This document shows positions 53,473 through 63,524 of a DNA stretch of 64,000 nt, one piece after another. The stretch lies in contig CP073042.1 of the NCBI GenBank assembly GCA_018114805.1, positions 1,736,001 through 1,800,000 of the forward strand. Reading direction: 5' to 3'. The notes under the pieces are model-generated. The model was not told the DNA's origin and made no database searches. It saw only the letters and a program-made list of their open reading frames with translations. Each line of letters begins with the position of its first letter. Position 1 is the first letter of the stretch. Source of the DNA: Candidatus Streptomyces philanthi (GTDB taxonomy: Bacteria; Actinomycetota; Actinomycetes; Streptomycetales; Streptomycetaceae). Position numbers and translations under genes: made by a program.

Positions 53473-53496
53473 AACCGGTCAAGCGCTTGACCAGTT
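53473..53496. promoter_or_regulatory. 24-bp palindrome between the MFS exporter and CGNR genes
   Basis: Perfect 16-bp core GGTCAAGCGCTTGACC (53477-53492), extended outward to AACC...AGTT with one mismatched pair. It lies 151 bases upstream of the MFS start and 85 bases before the CGNR start. It is a strong operator candidate for the CGNR protein or an unlinked repressor of the exporter. Confidence 0.65.
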
Positions 53497-53580
53497 CGCC
53501 TGTGGGGGCGAGGCTGGAGGAGACGGACAACGGTGCACGGCGGGTGGCGGCGCGCGGTCGGCGCACGAGGGAGGTGACAC

Positions 53581-54291
53581 GTGTACGAGGAACCGGCGAC
53601 GGCCCGGCTCGTCGAGGCGTTCGCGAACACGGTCGACGTGGAGCTGGGCACCGACGACCTGAGCACCCCGGAGCAGCTCACCGACTGGCTGGTCGGGCAG
53701 CACCTGCTGGCGCGCCCGCACCGCGCCGACCCCGACGACCTCGCGCTCGCCCTGCGGCTGCGCGGCGGGCTGCGCGAACGGCTCGGCGTACCGGTGGGCG
53801 ACCGGCCCGCCGCCGCGCTGCTCGCCGACGCGGATCGGGCCCTGCGCGAACTGCCGCTGCTCGCCACCGTGGGGTCGCCGCCCCGGGCCGCCGACCCCAT
53901 GGCGACCGCCGCCCCCGAACCAACGGAGGACGCCGCGTCAGCGGAGGGCGTCGACCCCGTGGCCGGCGCGGGGGCCGAGTCCGTCGCACCGGAGGCGGCG
54001 TCGGCCGGTCGCGCGGGCGTGGGCCTGGCGCTGGTCCCCGCTCCCGGGCTGCCGCCGGTCCGGCGGGGGCTGGCCGCCGTGGCCGTCGCATGGAGCGAGT
54101 TGGTGCTCGCCGGCGACGCCGCGCGCCTCAAGCGCTGCGCGGAGCACGCGTGCGCGTGGGTGTTCTGGGACGTGTCCAAGAACCGCAGCCGACGCTGGTG
54201 TTCCATGCGCGTCTGCGGCAACCGCAACAAGGCCCGCCGCTTCGCCGCCAAGCACGCCGTCGCCTCCTCGCCCGCTACACACCCGAACTGA
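53581..54291 (+). CDS. CGNR zinc-finger (ABATE-domain) regulator
   Basis: 236-aa protein with an N-terminal ABATE-like alpha-helical ligand domain (ARLVEAFANTVDVELGTDDL, DDLALALRLRGGLRERLG), an Ala/Pro linker, and a C-terminal CGNR zinc finger: CAEHACAWVFWDVSKN, then RRWCSMRVCGNRNKARRF with the name-giving CGNR. Such proteins are presumed DNA-binding regulators. Position suggests control of the divergent MFS exporter via the palindrome at 53473. GTG 53581 follows GGGAGGTGACAC. The frame is intact. A second member of the family is at 62850. Confidence 0.88.
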   Translation: MYEEPATARLVEAFANTVDVELGTDDLSTPEQLTDWLVGQHLLARPHRADPDDLALALRLRGGLRERLGVPVGDRPAAALLADADRALRELPLLATVGSPPRAADPMATAAPEPTEDAASAEGVDPVAGAGAESVAPEAASAGRAGVGLALVPAPGLPPVRRGLAAVAVAWSELVLAGDAARLKRCAEHACAWVFWDVSKNRSRRWCSMRVCGNRNKARRFAAKHAVASSPATHPN

Positions 54292-54697
54292 CCGCGCGTC
54301 AGCGAAATGTGACGCACGCTCACACCACCGTTTCGGCCCGCGCCGTACTCCCCGCGGAGTAGGTACGTGGCGTGGCCGGCCACGGCCCTTTCGTCACCTC
54401 CTCCGCCCAACCGGCCGCGCGCCGCCCGGCCGTCGCCGGCCCGGGCCCGGCGCGTCGTGGAGGGGCGGCGTCCGCCGGGCTGGTCCGGGCCGGCACGCGC
54501 GTGCCCCGAACGGCCGGCCCGCCCTCCGCCCGCCGCCGGACCCGTCGCGCGCTCCGCAGGGCTGACTACGCCCGCCTTACGGAGGAGGCGTATCTCCGCC
54601 CTGGGCGGGTCGTGCGTGCGTCGCCCGTGAGATGTACTGGGAGGTCTACTGGCCGTGCCGCATCGTGCGGCGCGCACAACGCGGAAGAGGGAACCGT

Positions 54698-55832
54698 ATG
54701 TCCTTGCCCGCCGCCATCACGGTGGAATTCGGACTCCGCCGCCGGCGCCGACGAGTTGCTTGCGCAGGAGCTGGCTGACCTTTGTGGACCCGCACCGGAG
54801 CAAGGAGTGGCCACCGGCCTCCAGGACGGCGCGGCGACCGGCCCGGGCGGAGTCCCCACCGGCGATCGCGCGGGCGGACTCGGCCCGGGCCGACGCGTTC
54901 GCCTGCCGGGGCGTCGTGATCGTCCGTCGCGGACGCGAACTCCTTTGCTGGGGAAGGTTGTTACAGCCACCGGGCGAGTCGGCGGCGGTGGTCTTCGACC
55001 ACACCCTGGCCACCGGAGTGCGCAGACGGCCGACCCCCGGGAGTTACGGGACGCGCGAGGACACCCCGGAACCCCCTGCGCGGTCGAGCCGGTGACGCTG
55101 CTGCTGCGGCACGCCGCCATCCGGGCCAAGGAGCTGGGCTTCGCCACCATCAAACTGGAGCGGACCCGACACCGGCCCCCCGGGCGCGCCGCCGACGCGC
55201 TGGGGGCCCGCGTCGACGGAGAGCTGGGCCGGCACTGGACGGTGGCCGACCTCAAGGCGTGGGCCCCGCCGTCCGGCCTGCCGCCGGCACTCCTGCGCGA
55301 GACCCCGCGCCCCTTTCCGCCGGGCCCGCACCCGGCCGTCGAGGCGTACATCCGCCTGTACAACACCGTGCACGCCCAGCACGACCGCCGGTCCGGGCAG
55401 GTCCCCCGCGACCTCGTCGACGCCCTGCCGGAGCTGGAAGGGTCGGGCGGCGTGGCGGCGCGGCCCTGTCCCGGCGAACACGCGGTGCCCGCGCCGCCCT
55501 GGGACGCCGCCGGCGTCGACGCGTACCTGACGCACCGCGCGCCGCAGGGCCACGTGCTCAACCTGCTCGGCGCCGACGGCTCGCTCACCGCCCAGCTCGC
55601 CGCCGCCCTCATCGACGGCCGGGCTCTGCTGGAGGTCGCCGCGCCGCTCGACACCTCGCCGACCGCCCTCGCCGCCGGCATCGCCGGGCTGATAGCCCAC
55701 CTGCGCACCGTCAGCGCGGACGCGGCCGACCTCGACATCCGGGAGATAGCCGACCCGCCGCTGCGCCTCGCCGCGGAACTGCTCGGGGCACGCATCACCA
55801 GCCGCTGGCAGGCGTACGCGCTGACCCTCTGA
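54698..55832 (+). pseudogene. Hypothetical protein, multiple frame changes
   Basis: No domain recognised. From ATG 54698 (after AGAGGG; SLPAAITVEFGL) the frame soon closes; apparent coding continues in another frame (DAFACRGVVIVRRGRELLCW, SAAVVFDHTLATGV), then in a third from about 55070 to TGA 55832 (VEPVTLLLRHAAIRAKELGF, HPAVEAYIRLYNTVHAQHDR, HVLNLLGADGSLTAQLAAAL, LRLAAELLGARITSRWQAYA). The third segment is helical with good G/C third-position bias. At least two single-base lesions are needed. The gap 54292-54697 upstream has no gene I can support. Confidence 0.45.
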
Positions 55833-56032
55833 GAACGGGACACCGGCGGCCCCGGGGCCGCGCACCGCTCGACCTGCTCCCACTCCCCCGCCCCGGCCGG
55901 CCCGTACGGACCGGCGGGGGAAGGCCGTACGAGGCTCCGCCCGACGCGCGCGCACGGCGGGCAGCGGGTCCCAGAGCGTCAGGTCGTGTCACGCCGACAC
56001 GACCACGACGCGACGCCCCCGACCCCGGCACG

Positions 56033-56995
56033 TCACACCGTCAGGACGACCTTGCCGAACAGGTCGCCCGCCGCCATCTTCGCGAAGCCCTCGCGGGCCC
56101 GGTCCAGCGGCAGCACCGTGTCGATCACCGGGCGCACGCCGGTGGCCGCGCAGAAGTTCAGCAAGCCTTCCAACTCGTCCTTGGTGCCCATGGTCGAGCC
56201 GACCACCTTCAGCTCCAGGAAGAAGACGCGGTTCAGCTCCACGGCCTTAGGACTCGGGCCCGAGGTGGCGCCGGAGATGACCAGGGTGCCGCCGGGCCGC
56301 AGGGACTTGACCGAGTGCGACCAGGTCGCCGCGCCCACCGTCTCGATCACCGCGTCCACCCGCTGCGGCAGCCGGGCGCCCGGCTCGACGGCCGCCACCG
56401 CCCCCAGCTCCATCGCCCGCGCGCGCTTGGCCTCGTCCCGGCTCGTCACGTACACCCGCAACCCGGCCGCCTTCGCCAGCACGATCGCCGCGGTCGCCAC
56501 GCCCCCGCCGGCGCCCTGCACCAGCACGGAGTCGCCCGGGCGCACGCTGGCGTTGGTGAACAGCATGCGGTACGCGGTGAGCCACGCCGTCGGCAGACAG
56601 GCGGCCTCCTCGAAGGACAGCTCCTTCGGCTTGCGCAGCACGTTCCACTCCGGCACCGCGACGCGCTCGGCGAAGGTGCCCTGGTAGCGCTCGGTCAGGA
56701 TGGAGCGGGGTTCGTGCGCGCCGACGCCGTGTCCGCTCTGGCCGATGACCGAGTACAGCACGACCTCGTTGCCCTCGGCGTCGACGCCGGCCGCGTCGCA
56801 GCCGAGGATCATCGGCAGGCTCTCCTCGCCGAGCCCCACGCCGCGCAGCGACCACAGGTCGTGGTGGTTCAGCGATGCGGCCTTGACGCTGACGGTGGTC
56901 CACCCAGCCCGGTCGGCGGGCTCGGGGCGGTCCCCCAACTCCAGTCCGGACAGCGGCCGGTCAGGGTCGATGCGAGCGGCGTAGGCAGCGAACAT
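56033..56995 (-). CDS. Medium-chain zinc-binding-type alcohol dehydrogenase/quinone oxidoreductase
   Basis: MDR-superfamily oxidoreductase of 320 aa. GroES-like N-terminal domain (ASLNHHDLWSLRGVGL, MILGCDAAGVD), Rossmann domain with the glycine motif VLVQGAGGGVATAAIVLA, and KSLRPGGTLVISGATSG. The catalytic-zinc ligands of true alcohol dehydrogenases are not all present, so an NADPH:quinone/enoyl reductase activity is more likely. It lies downstream of the malic enzyme with a hairpin between, so it is probably transcribed separately. The frame is intact. ATG 56995. Confidence 0.88.
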   Translation of the reverse strand: MFAAYAARIDPDRPLSGLELGDRPEPADRAGWTTVSVKAASLNHHDLWSLRGVGLGEESLPMILGCDAAGVDAEGNEVVLYSVIGQSGHGVGAHEPRSILTERYQGTFAERVAVPEWNVLRKPKELSFEEAACLPTAWLTAYRMLFTNASVRPGDSVLVQGAGGGVATAAIVLAKAAGLRVYVTSRDEAKRARAMELGAVAAVEPGARLPQRVDAVIETVGAATWSHSVKSLRPGGTLVISGATSGPSPKAVELNRVFFLELKVVGSTMGTKDELEGLLNFCAATGVRPVIDTVLPLDRAREGFAKMAAGDLFGKVVLTV

Positions 56996-57242
56996 GCCCC
57001 GACCCTAGGCGCGCGCCGGGCCCGACGGAACCGGGCGACGGTGTGACACTGCCCCCACCCCTCGCACGGCCCACACCCGGTGCCGTATTGGCCTGAACCA
57101 AGGTCGCGCCTGCCCGCCGGGCACGGGGCCCGCCTCCCCCGACCCCGCCCACGCTGGGCTCCGCCGCCAGGCGCTCGAGCCCCCGGCCGCGCCGGGCCGC
57201 CATCGGGCGCCCCAGGCCCCGGCGTACCCGCGCCCGTACGAG

Positions 57243-57277
57243 GGCGGGCCCACCCCCGACCGGGGAGTGGGCCCGCC
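57243..57277 (-). terminator. Hairpin downstream of the malic enzyme
   Basis: GC-rich stem (left arm GGCGGGCCCAC at 57243-57253, right arm GTGGGCCCGCC ending 57277) with inner C and G runs that extend it imperfectly. It lies 32-66 bases past the malic enzyme stop. Confidence 0.65.
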
Positions 57278-57308
57278 TCACTGCCGGCGTGCGGCTCGCG
57301 CGCCGCGC

Positions 57309-58517
57309 CTAGCGGCGGGCGACGCCCTCCGCGCGCGCGGCGGCAGCCACGGCCGCGGTGACGGCGGGGGCCACCCGCTCGTCGAAGGGCGAGGGGATCA
57401 CGCGGTCGGCGCTCAGCTCGTCGGCGACCACGGCCGCCAGCGCCTCGGCCGCCGCCAGCTTCATGCCCTCGGTGATCCGGGAGGCCCGGACCTGGAGGGC
57501 GCCGGCGAAGATGCCGGGGAAGGCCAGGACGTTGTTGATCTGGTTCGGGAAGTCGCTGCGGCCGGTGGCCACGACCGCGGCGTACTTGTGCGCCACGTCC
57601 GGGTGGATCTCCGGGTTCGGGTTGGCCATCGCGAAGATCATCGCGTCCTTGGCCATCGTCGCGACCGCGGACTCGGGGACGGTGCCGCCCGAGACGCCGA
57701 TGAAGACGTCCGCGCCGTCCAGCGCCTGCTCCAGGGAGCAGGTCAGGCCCGCCTTGTTGGTGAAGCCGGCCAGGTCGCGTTTGAGGTCGGTGAGGTCGGT
57801 GCGCTCGGCCGAGACGATGCCCTTGCGGTCGCAGACGGCGACGTCGCCGATGCCGGCCTCGACGAGGATCTTGGCGATGGCGACGCCGGCGGCGCCGGCG
57901 CCCGAGATGACGGCCCGCAGCCCGCCCAGCGGCCGGCCGGTGAGCTGCGCGGCGTTGCGCAGCGCGGCCAGCGTGACGACGGCGGTGCCGTGCTGGTCGT
58001 CGTGGAAGATGGGGATGTCGACGCGCTCCTGCAGCCGGCGCTCGATCTCGAAGCACCGCGGCGCGGAGATGTCCTCCAGGTTGATGCCGCCGAAGGAGGG
58101 CGCGAGCCGGGCGACGGTGTCGACGATCTCGTCGACGTCCCGGCAATCGAGCGCGATCGGCACCGCGTCGACGCCGCCGAACTGCTTGAAGAGGATGGCC
58201 TTGCCCTCCATGACCGGGAGGGAGGCCTCCGGGCCGATGTCGCCGAGCCCGAGCACCGCGCTGCCGTCCGTCACCACGGCCACCACCTGGGACTTCCAGG
58301 TGTAGTCGTGGACGAGTTCGGGCTGTTCGGCGATCGCGCTGCACACCTTGGCGACACCGGGCGTGTAGGCAAGGGACAGGTCGTCCCGGTCGCGCATCGG
58401 CACGGTCGCCTGAACGGCCATCTTGCCGCCCCGGTGCAACGCGAAGGCCGGGTCGAAGAGTTCTTCGTCCGTCGTACCGTCGCTGTCGCTGCGAGGATTC
58501 ACGATCTCCGCTGCCAC
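57309..58517 (-). CDS. NAD(P)-dependent malic enzyme
   Basis: Oxidative decarboxylation of malate to pyruvate, linking TCA intermediates to acetyl-CoA and NADPH supply. 402 aa, short bacterial form. Features: N-terminal [20 protein letters not shown] with the active-site Tyr, metal/substrate region [35 protein letters not shown], Rossmann motif [20 protein letters not shown], and [12 protein letters not shown]. Position relative to the ABC transporter corresponds, as I recall, to S. coelicolor SCO5261, reported to prefer NADP; cofactor preference cannot be read here. GTG 58517 is used because AAAGGGG lies 9 bases before it. The frame is intact. Confidence 0.93.
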   Translation of the reverse strand: MAAEIVNPRSDSDGTTDEELFDPAFALHRGGKMAVQATVPMRDRDDLSLAYTPGVAKVCSAIAEQPELVHDYTWKSQVVAVVTDGSAVLGLGDIGPEASLPVMEGKAILFKQFGGVDAVPIALDCRDVDEIVDTVARLAPSFGGINLEDISAPRCFEIERRLQERVDIPIFHDDQHGTAVVTLAALRNAAQLTGRPLGGLRAVISGAGAAGVAIAKILVEAGIGDVAVCDRKGIVSAERTDLTDLKRDLAGFTNKAGLTCSLEQALDGADVFIGVSGGTVPESAVATMAKDAMIFAMANPNPEIHPDVAHKYAAVVATGRSDFPNQINNVLAFPGIFAGALQVRASRITEGMKLAAAEALAAVVADELSADRVIPSPFDERVAPAVTAAVAAAARAEGVARR

Positions 58518-59042
58518 TTTCTTGACCCCTTTGTCGTATATCTGGTGAGGGTAGCCGCCCCCTGTGTTGCGGAGCGGGCGGGCACCGCGTCCGCCTTCCG
58601 GCCCGCGGATAACCGCGGCGGAGGTGGGCGAACGCCGGGCACGCCGCACACGTGCCCTGAGCCCCGGGTGAGGGGTTTAATCGTCTTTTTTACCGGAGAA
58701 GCGCACTCCCGAACGAGTGAGTTCCGTCGCGGTGCGACGCGGCAACCCCGCGTTAACACCGAAAGCAGGCCAATCGCTACCGAATATCCATGTACCGCGA
58801 CACAGCGGTCACGCGTCGGTAGCCATTCCGTCAACCGGGCGTTTCCCGGTGCGCCGCCGGACGCCATGTCCGACGTCGTTCGGGCACAGCACCGCGAGAG
58901 CTGCCCGTTATCCGATTTTGACCTCGCCGGCCCCCCATATGCGCTGGCCCGGATGGCAAGATGCCCAATCACACACGGCCGCGACACCCGAAGGTGTGTG
59001 CTGGCCCCGTCGGTGCTTCCCTCATCCGCAGGAGGAACCAGT
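58518..59042. other. 525-base divergent promoter region, malic enzyme / ABC transporter
   Basis: No gene is supported. It contains an AT-rich patch (TTTAATCGTCTTTTTTACC near 58676-58694) and a possible -35 TTGACC at 58918-58923 facing the ABC transporter. It probably holds both promoters and any nitrogen or carbon control sites; I recognise none with confidence. Confidence 0.4.
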
Positions 59043-59996
59043 ATGACCGCCAGCCGCTCTCGTCGGCCGGGCATGGCCACCCCTCGGACACCCAGGTCGG
59101 TCGCCGTCGCCGCGTTCGCGGTCACCGGCGCCCTGCTGCTGTCCGGCTGCGGCGATCAGCGGGACAAGGTGGACGGCTCCGCTTCCGGAAAGGGCCTCTT
59201 CAACAAGCTGCCAAAAAGTGTCCAGAATGCGGGCGTGATCAAGGTCGGGTCGGATATCGCCTTCCCGCCGGTGGAATTCAAGAAGAGCGGACGGACCGTC
59301 GGCATCGACCCCGACCTGGCGGACGCGCTCGGCAAGGAGTTGGGCGTCCGCTTCGAGTTCGCCAACGGCACCTTCGACACCCTCCTCACCGGTCTGCGCT
59401 CCAAGCGGTACGACATCGCCATGTCGGCCATGACCGACACCAAGGAGCGCCAAGAGGGCATCGACCCCGAAAAGGGCAAGAAGGTCAGCGAGGGCGTCGA
59501 CTTCGTCGACTACTTCCAGGCCGGCGTCTCGATCTACACGCGTAAGGGCAAGACCCAGTCCATCGAGACCTGGGACGACCTGTGCGGCAAGAAGATCGTC
59601 GTGCAGCGCGGCACCGTCTCCCACGACCTGGCCAAGGACCAGGTCAAGGCGTGCGAGGAGAAGGGCAACGGGAAGATCGCCATCGAGGCGTTCGACAACG
59701 ACGTGCAGGCCCAGACCCGGCTGCGGGCCGGCGGCGCCGACGCCGCCGCGAGCGACTTCCCGGTCGCCGCGTACGCCGTGCAGACCTCGGGCGGCGACGA
59801 CTTCGAGATCGTCGGCGAGCAGGTCGAAGCCGCCCCGTACGGCGTGGCGATCAGCAAGGACAACACCCAGCTCCGGGACGCCCTCAAGGCCGCCTTCGAC
59901 GAGATCATCAAGAACGGCGCGTACGAGAAGGTCCTCAAGAAGTGGGGCGTCGAGGCCGGCGCCGTCACCGAGGCGAAGATCAACGGCGGCTCCTGA
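59043..59996 (+). CDS. Amino-acid ABC transporter substrate-binding lipoprotein
   Basis: Periplasmic-type binding protein (317 aa) anchored as a lipoprotein: signal peptide RSVAVAAFAVTGALLLSGCG with lipobox LSGC. The mature part is a bacterial extracellular solute-binding protein family 3 domain (VIKVGSDIAFPPVEFKKSG, GIDPDLADALGKELGV, FDTLLTGLRSKRYDIAMSAM, LCGKKIVVQRGTVSHDLAK), typical of polar or acidic amino acids such as glutamate or glutamine. AGGAGG stands 7 bases before ATG 59043. It is the first gene of a three-gene operon with permease and ATPase. The frame is intact. Confidence 0.93.
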   Translation: MTASRSRRPGMATPRTPRSVAVAAFAVTGALLLSGCGDQRDKVDGSASGKGLFNKLPKSVQNAGVIKVGSDIAFPPVEFKKSGRTVGIDPDLADALGKELGVRFEFANGTFDTLLTGLRSKRYDIAMSAMTDTKERQEGIDPEKGKKVSEGVDFVDYFQAGVSIYTRKGKTQSIETWDDLCGKKIVVQRGTVSHDLAKDQVKACEEKGNGKIAIEAFDNDVQAQTRLRAGGADAAASDFPVAAYAVQTSGGDDFEIVGEQVEAAPYGVAISKDNTQLRDALKAAFDEIIKNGAYEKVLKKWGVEAGAVTEAKINGGS

Positions 59997-60036
59997 CCGC
60001 CCCGTTCGTGACGGTTCATGCTGAAAGGCAGCACCT

Positions 60037-60984
60037 GTGACTGTTGACATCGACAAGGTGACCGGGCCCTCGGGCGCCCCGGCTCCTGCCCCCGAGGCGA
60101 TCAAGGCCATCCAGGTCCGGCACTACGGCCGCTGGGTGTCGGCGGTGATCGCGCTCGGCCTGCTCGGCCTGCTCGTCAACGCCTTCGCGCAAGGCAAGGT
60201 GAACTGGGGCACGGTCCCCGACTACTCCTTCGACAAGGACATCCTCAAGGGCGTCCGCAACACGATCTGGCTCACCATCGTCGCGATGGCGCTCGGCGTG
60301 GCCCTCGGCGTCGTGCTCGCCGTGATGCGGCTGTCGAAGAACCCGGTCACCGCGTCCATCGCGTGGGGCTACATCTGGTTCTTCCGCGGCACCCCGGTCT
60401 ACGTCCAGCTCCTCCTGTGGTTCAACCTCGGCCTGGTCTTCGAGTACATCAACCTCGGCCCCATCTACCAGGACGAGTGGGCGGACTTCATGACGCCCTT
60501 CCTGGCGGCGCTGCTCGGCCTCGGCCTCAACGAGGCCGCGTACATGGCGGAGATCTGCCGGGCCGGCATCCAGTCGGTGGACGAGGGGCAGACCGAGGCG
60601 TCGCACGCGCTGGGCATGAGCCAGGCCAAGACGCTGCGCCGGGTGGTGCTGCCGCAGGCGATGCGGGTGATCGTGCCGCCGACCGGCAACGAGTTCATCA
60701 ACCTACTCAAGACCACCTCGCTGGTGATCGCGGTGCAGTACTACGACCTGCTCCAGGCGGCCACCAACGTCGGCCAGACCTCGGGCGGCACGGTCGAGAT
60801 GCTCTTCCTGGCGGCTATCTGGTACCTGGTGGTCACCAGCGTACTGAGCGTCGGCCAGTTCTACCTGGAGCGGCGGTTCGCCCGTGGCTCCCTGCGTCAA
60901 CTGCCGCCCACGCCGTGGCAGAAGGTCAAGGCCAACGTGGGCTCGCTGAGCACCCGCGGCACGAAGGGGGGTGGCGGCGCGTGA
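60037..60984 (+). CDS. Amino-acid ABC transporter permease
   Basis: Membrane permease of the HisM/GlnP family (315 aa). Helices include [39 protein letters not shown] and [19 protein letters not shown]. The EAA loop that docks the ATPase is seen in [20 protein letters not shown]. The single permease probably works as a homodimer. GTG 60037 follows AAAGGCAG. Its stop overlaps the ATPase GTG (GTGA), so translation is coupled. The frame is intact. Confidence 0.93.
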   Translation: MTVDIDKVTGPSGAPAPAPEAIKAIQVRHYGRWVSAVIALGLLGLLVNAFAQGKVNWGTVPDYSFDKDILKGVRNTIWLTIVAMALGVALGVVLAVMRLSKNPVTASIAWGYIWFFRGTPVYVQLLLWFNLGLVFEYINLGPIYQDEWADFMTPFLAALLGLGLNEAAYMAEICRAGIQSVDEGQTEASHALGMSQAKTLRRVVLPQAMRVIVPPTGNEFINLLKTTSLVIAVQYYDLLQAATNVGQTSGGTVEMLFLAAIWYLVVTSVLSVGQFYLERRFARGSLRQLPPTPWQKVKANVGSLSTRGTKGGGGA

Positions 60985-61742
60985 CCGCCATGGTCAAGGC
61001 CGAGGGCGTGCACAAGTCCTTCGGCGCGATCGAGGTACTCAAGGGCATCGACCTGGAGGTCGCCCCGCGCGAGGTGTTCTGCCTCATCGGCCCCTCGGGC
61101 TCGGGCAAGTCCACGTTCCTGCGCTGCATCAACCACCTGGAGAAGATCAACGTCGGGCGGCTGTACGTCGACGGCGACCTGGTCGGCTACCGGCAGCAGG
61201 GCAACAGGCTCTACGAGCTGCGCGACCGCGAGGTCGCCGCGCAGCGCCGCGACATCGGCATGGTCTTCCAGCGCTTCAACCTCTTCCCGCACATGACCGC
61301 GGTGGAGAACGTGATGGAAGCGCCGGTCCAGGTCAAGCGGGAGTCCAAGGCGGTCGCGCGGGAGCGCGCGCTAAAGCTGCTCGACCGGGTGGGCCTGGCC
61401 GACAAGGCCGGCAACTACCCGGCCCAGCTCTCCGGCGGCCAGCAGCAGCGGGTGGCCATCGCGCGGGCGCTGGCCATGGAGCCCAAGCTGATGCTCTTCG
61501 ACGAGCCGACCTCCGCGCTCGACCCGGAGCTGGTGGGCGACGTGCTCGACGTGATGCGCGACCTCGCCGAGTCCGGCATGACGATGATCGTCGTCACCCA
61601 CGAGATGGGCTTCGCCCGCGAGGTCGGTGACGCGCTGGTCTTCATGGACGACGGCGTGGTGGTCGAGACAGGCCACCCGCGCGAGGTGCTGACCAACCCG
61701 CAGCACGAGCGCACGAAGTCGTTCCTGTCCAAGGTGCTGTGA
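60981..61742 (+). CDS. Amino-acid ABC transporter ATP-binding protein
   Basis: ATPase of the GlnQ/HisP family (253 aa). Walker [15 protein letters not shown]-loop [18 protein letters not shown], signature [16 protein letters not shown], Walker [16 protein letters not shown] and H-loop [12 protein letters not shown] are all present. It energises uptake through the permease and lipoprotein encoded upstream. The frame is intact and it is the last gene of the operon, followed by a possible hairpin terminator. Confidence 0.95.
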   Translation: MTAMVKAEGVHKSFGAIEVLKGIDLEVAPREVFCLIGPSGSGKSTFLRCINHLEKINVGRLYVDGDLVGYRQQGNRLYELRDREVAAQRRDIGMVFQRFNLFPHMTAVENVMEAPVQVKRESKAVARERALKLLDRVGLADKAGNYPAQLSGGQQQRVAIARALAMEPKLMLFDEPTSALDPELVGDVLDVMRDLAESGMTMIVVTHEMGFAREVGDALVFMDDGVVVETGHPREVLTNPQHERTKSFLSKVL

Positions 61743-61842
61743 GCGACAGGCGCCCTCCCCGGTTACCAGCCTTCCGCAGGCTGGCGCCCTGCCGGCGACG
61801 GCGGCGGCGGCGCGTGCGGATGAGCGGACGGACGAGACGGCG

Positions 61843-61865
61843 GCACGGGCCCACGCGGCCCGTGC
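61843..61865 (+). terminator. Possible hairpin after the ABC operon
   Basis: 9-bp perfect stem GCACGGGCC / GGCCCGTGC with a 5-base loop in the 223-base gap between convergent genes. Weak but in the expected place. Confidence 0.4.
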
Positions 61866-61965
61866 GGCCCCCGCACGCCCACCCGCTTCGGGACACCCCC
61901 GGTTCCGGGGCGGCCGGCCACCCGCGGCCCCCGCGCCGGGGCGGCCCACGCCACAGCCGCCGGGC

Positions 61966-62751
61966 CTACTTGAGGCCGAGCACCAGGGCGTCGGCGGCCG
62001 AGCACCACACCGGGCGGGCCTCGTCGAACCCGGCCGCGCGCAGCGCCGCCACGTGCCACTCCACCGGCTCGTCGTTGCCGTCGTGGTCGTTGCTGACCTC
62101 GGTGGGGTTGTTGAAGATCTTGAACCGCTCGGCCGCGGGCCCACCCAGCACCTCGTCGGCGGCGACCGCCCGCCACCACTCGGCCCAGTCCTGCACGCCC
62201 TCGGCCCGCTCACGCTCCTGCCGGGCCTTGCGGAACCGCCGCTCCGCGGCGTTGATCCGGGGCGTGGACGGGACGGGCATATGGTCGGCGTTCATGAACA
62301 CCCCGCCCTCCCGTACCAACTCCGCGACCTGCCCGTACAGCGTGCTCAGCGCGTCGCTGCTCAGCCAGTGCAGCGCGGTCGCGGTGAGCACCGCGTCGTA
62401 CGAGGCGTGCGGCAGCTTGCTCCGCCACTCGGGGTCCCGCAGGTCGGCGGTGACGAACTCGACGCGGCGCTCGTCCGCGAAGTACCCGCGGGCGATGGTC
62501 AGCAGCGCGGGGTCGAGGTCGACGCCGGTGCTGGTGGCCTCAGGGAAGCGGGCCAGCACGCGGTCGCTGATGCTGCCGGTGCCGCAGGCGAGGTCGAGCA
62601 CGCGCGGCGCCGGGCCGACCGTCGCCTCGACCATGTCGAGCATGGCCCGGAACCGCTCCTCACGGTCCGGCATGTACCACTCCTGCTGCCGGTCCCAACT
62701 GGCCTGCCAGGCTCGCCAGTAAGCGCCCGCAGCCGTGATCGTCTCCGTCAT
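61966..62751 (-). CDS. Class I SAM-dependent methyltransferase
   Basis: 261-aa methyltransferase: motif I PRVLDLACGTGSISDRVL, acidic motif STGVDLDPALLTIA, DAVLTATALHWLSSD. HWL is characteristic of trans-aconitate methyltransferase-like proteins; the substrate is not identifiable. The start is ATG 62751 after GGGAGGGTCGCG. The frame is intact. It is divergent from the CGNR protein and belongs to the conserved sodX-malic enzyme block. Confidence 0.88.
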   Translation of the reverse strand: MTETITAAGAYWRAWQASWDRQQEWYMPDREERFRAMLDMVEATVGPAPRVLDLACGTGSISDRVLARFPEATSTGVDLDPALLTIARGYFADERRVEFVTADLRDPEWRSKLPHASYDAVLTATALHWLSSDALSTLYGQVAELVREGGVFMNADHMPVPSTPRINAAERRFRKARQERERAEGVQDWAEWWRAVAADEVLGGPAAERFKIFNNPTEVSNDHDGNDEPVEWHVAALRAAGFDEARPVWCSAADALVLGLK

Positions 62752-62849
62752 CGCGACCCTCCCATGACCTCTACGTAATACCCTGATAGCCACAGCAGGC
62801 ATTACCCCACTGCACCGACGACCATAGACCGCCTCCGTAAGGACTACAA

Positions 62850-63524
62850 GTGGAACTGGCCTATTACTCGGATCTCGCCGTCCAACTCGTCAACAGCGAG
62901 GAGCCCGAGCGCGGCACCGACGGGCTCACCTCGGTCGAGGCCGTACGGGACCTGTTCGGCCCGAGCCAGCAGGTCGCGCGGCGGGCCACCGAGGCCGACG
63001 TGACCCGGCTGCGCGGGGTGCGGGGGCGGCTGCGCGCCGTCTTCGAGGCGGCCGACCGGGGCGACGAGGTGCTGGCGGTCGACCTGCTCAACGCGCTGCT
63101 GCTGGAGTTCCCGGTGAGCCCGCAGATCTCGGGACACGAGGTACGGGACGAGGACAGCCGGCCCAAGTGGCACATGCACATCGCGGACTACGCCGCCAAC
63201 GCGGGCGCCAGCTACGCGGCCACCGCCTCCATGGGGCTCGCGTTCCACCTCACCGAACTCGGCGCCGACCGGCTCGGCATCTGCGAGGCGTCACCGTGCC
63301 GCAACGCCTATCTCGACACGTCGACGAACCGTTCGCGCCGCTACTGCTCCGACCGCTGCGCCACGCGCGCGAACGTCGCCGCCTACCGGGCCCGCAAGCG
63401 CCTGGAGAGCGAGCGCTCCGGGCGCCCGGAGCGGCCGGCCAGCCGGCCGAACGGACCGCGCCCTGAGCCCACCGGCCGCACCGCCGACACCGCCCACGAC
63501 AGCAGCCCCGCCACCGACCGCTGA
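62850..63524 (+). CDS. CGNR/ABATE zinc-finger protein
   Basis: 224-aa regulator-like protein. The N-terminal ABATE domain (DLAVQLVNSEEPERGTDGL, VTRLRGVRGRLRAVFEAADR) and central helices lead to the zinc finger CEASPCRNAYLDTSTN ... RRYCSDRCATRANVAAYRAR, where the usual CGNR tetrad is CATR. A disordered Pro/Arg tail ends the protein. GTG 62850 is preceded by TAAGGACTACAA. It is conserved in this position in Streptomyces and divergent from the methyltransferase. Its 3' end overlaps the predicted end of the antisense sodX gene by about 140 bases. The frame is intact. Confidence 0.87.
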   Translation: MELAYYSDLAVQLVNSEEPERGTDGLTSVEAVRDLFGPSQQVARRATEADVTRLRGVRGRLRAVFEAADRGDEVLAVDLLNALLLEFPVSPQISGHEVRDEDSRPKWHMHIADYAANAGASYAATASMGLAFHLTELGADRLGICEASPCRNAYLDTSTNRSRRYCSDRCATRANVAAYRARKRLESERSGRPERPASRPNGPRPEPTGRTADTAHDSSPATDR

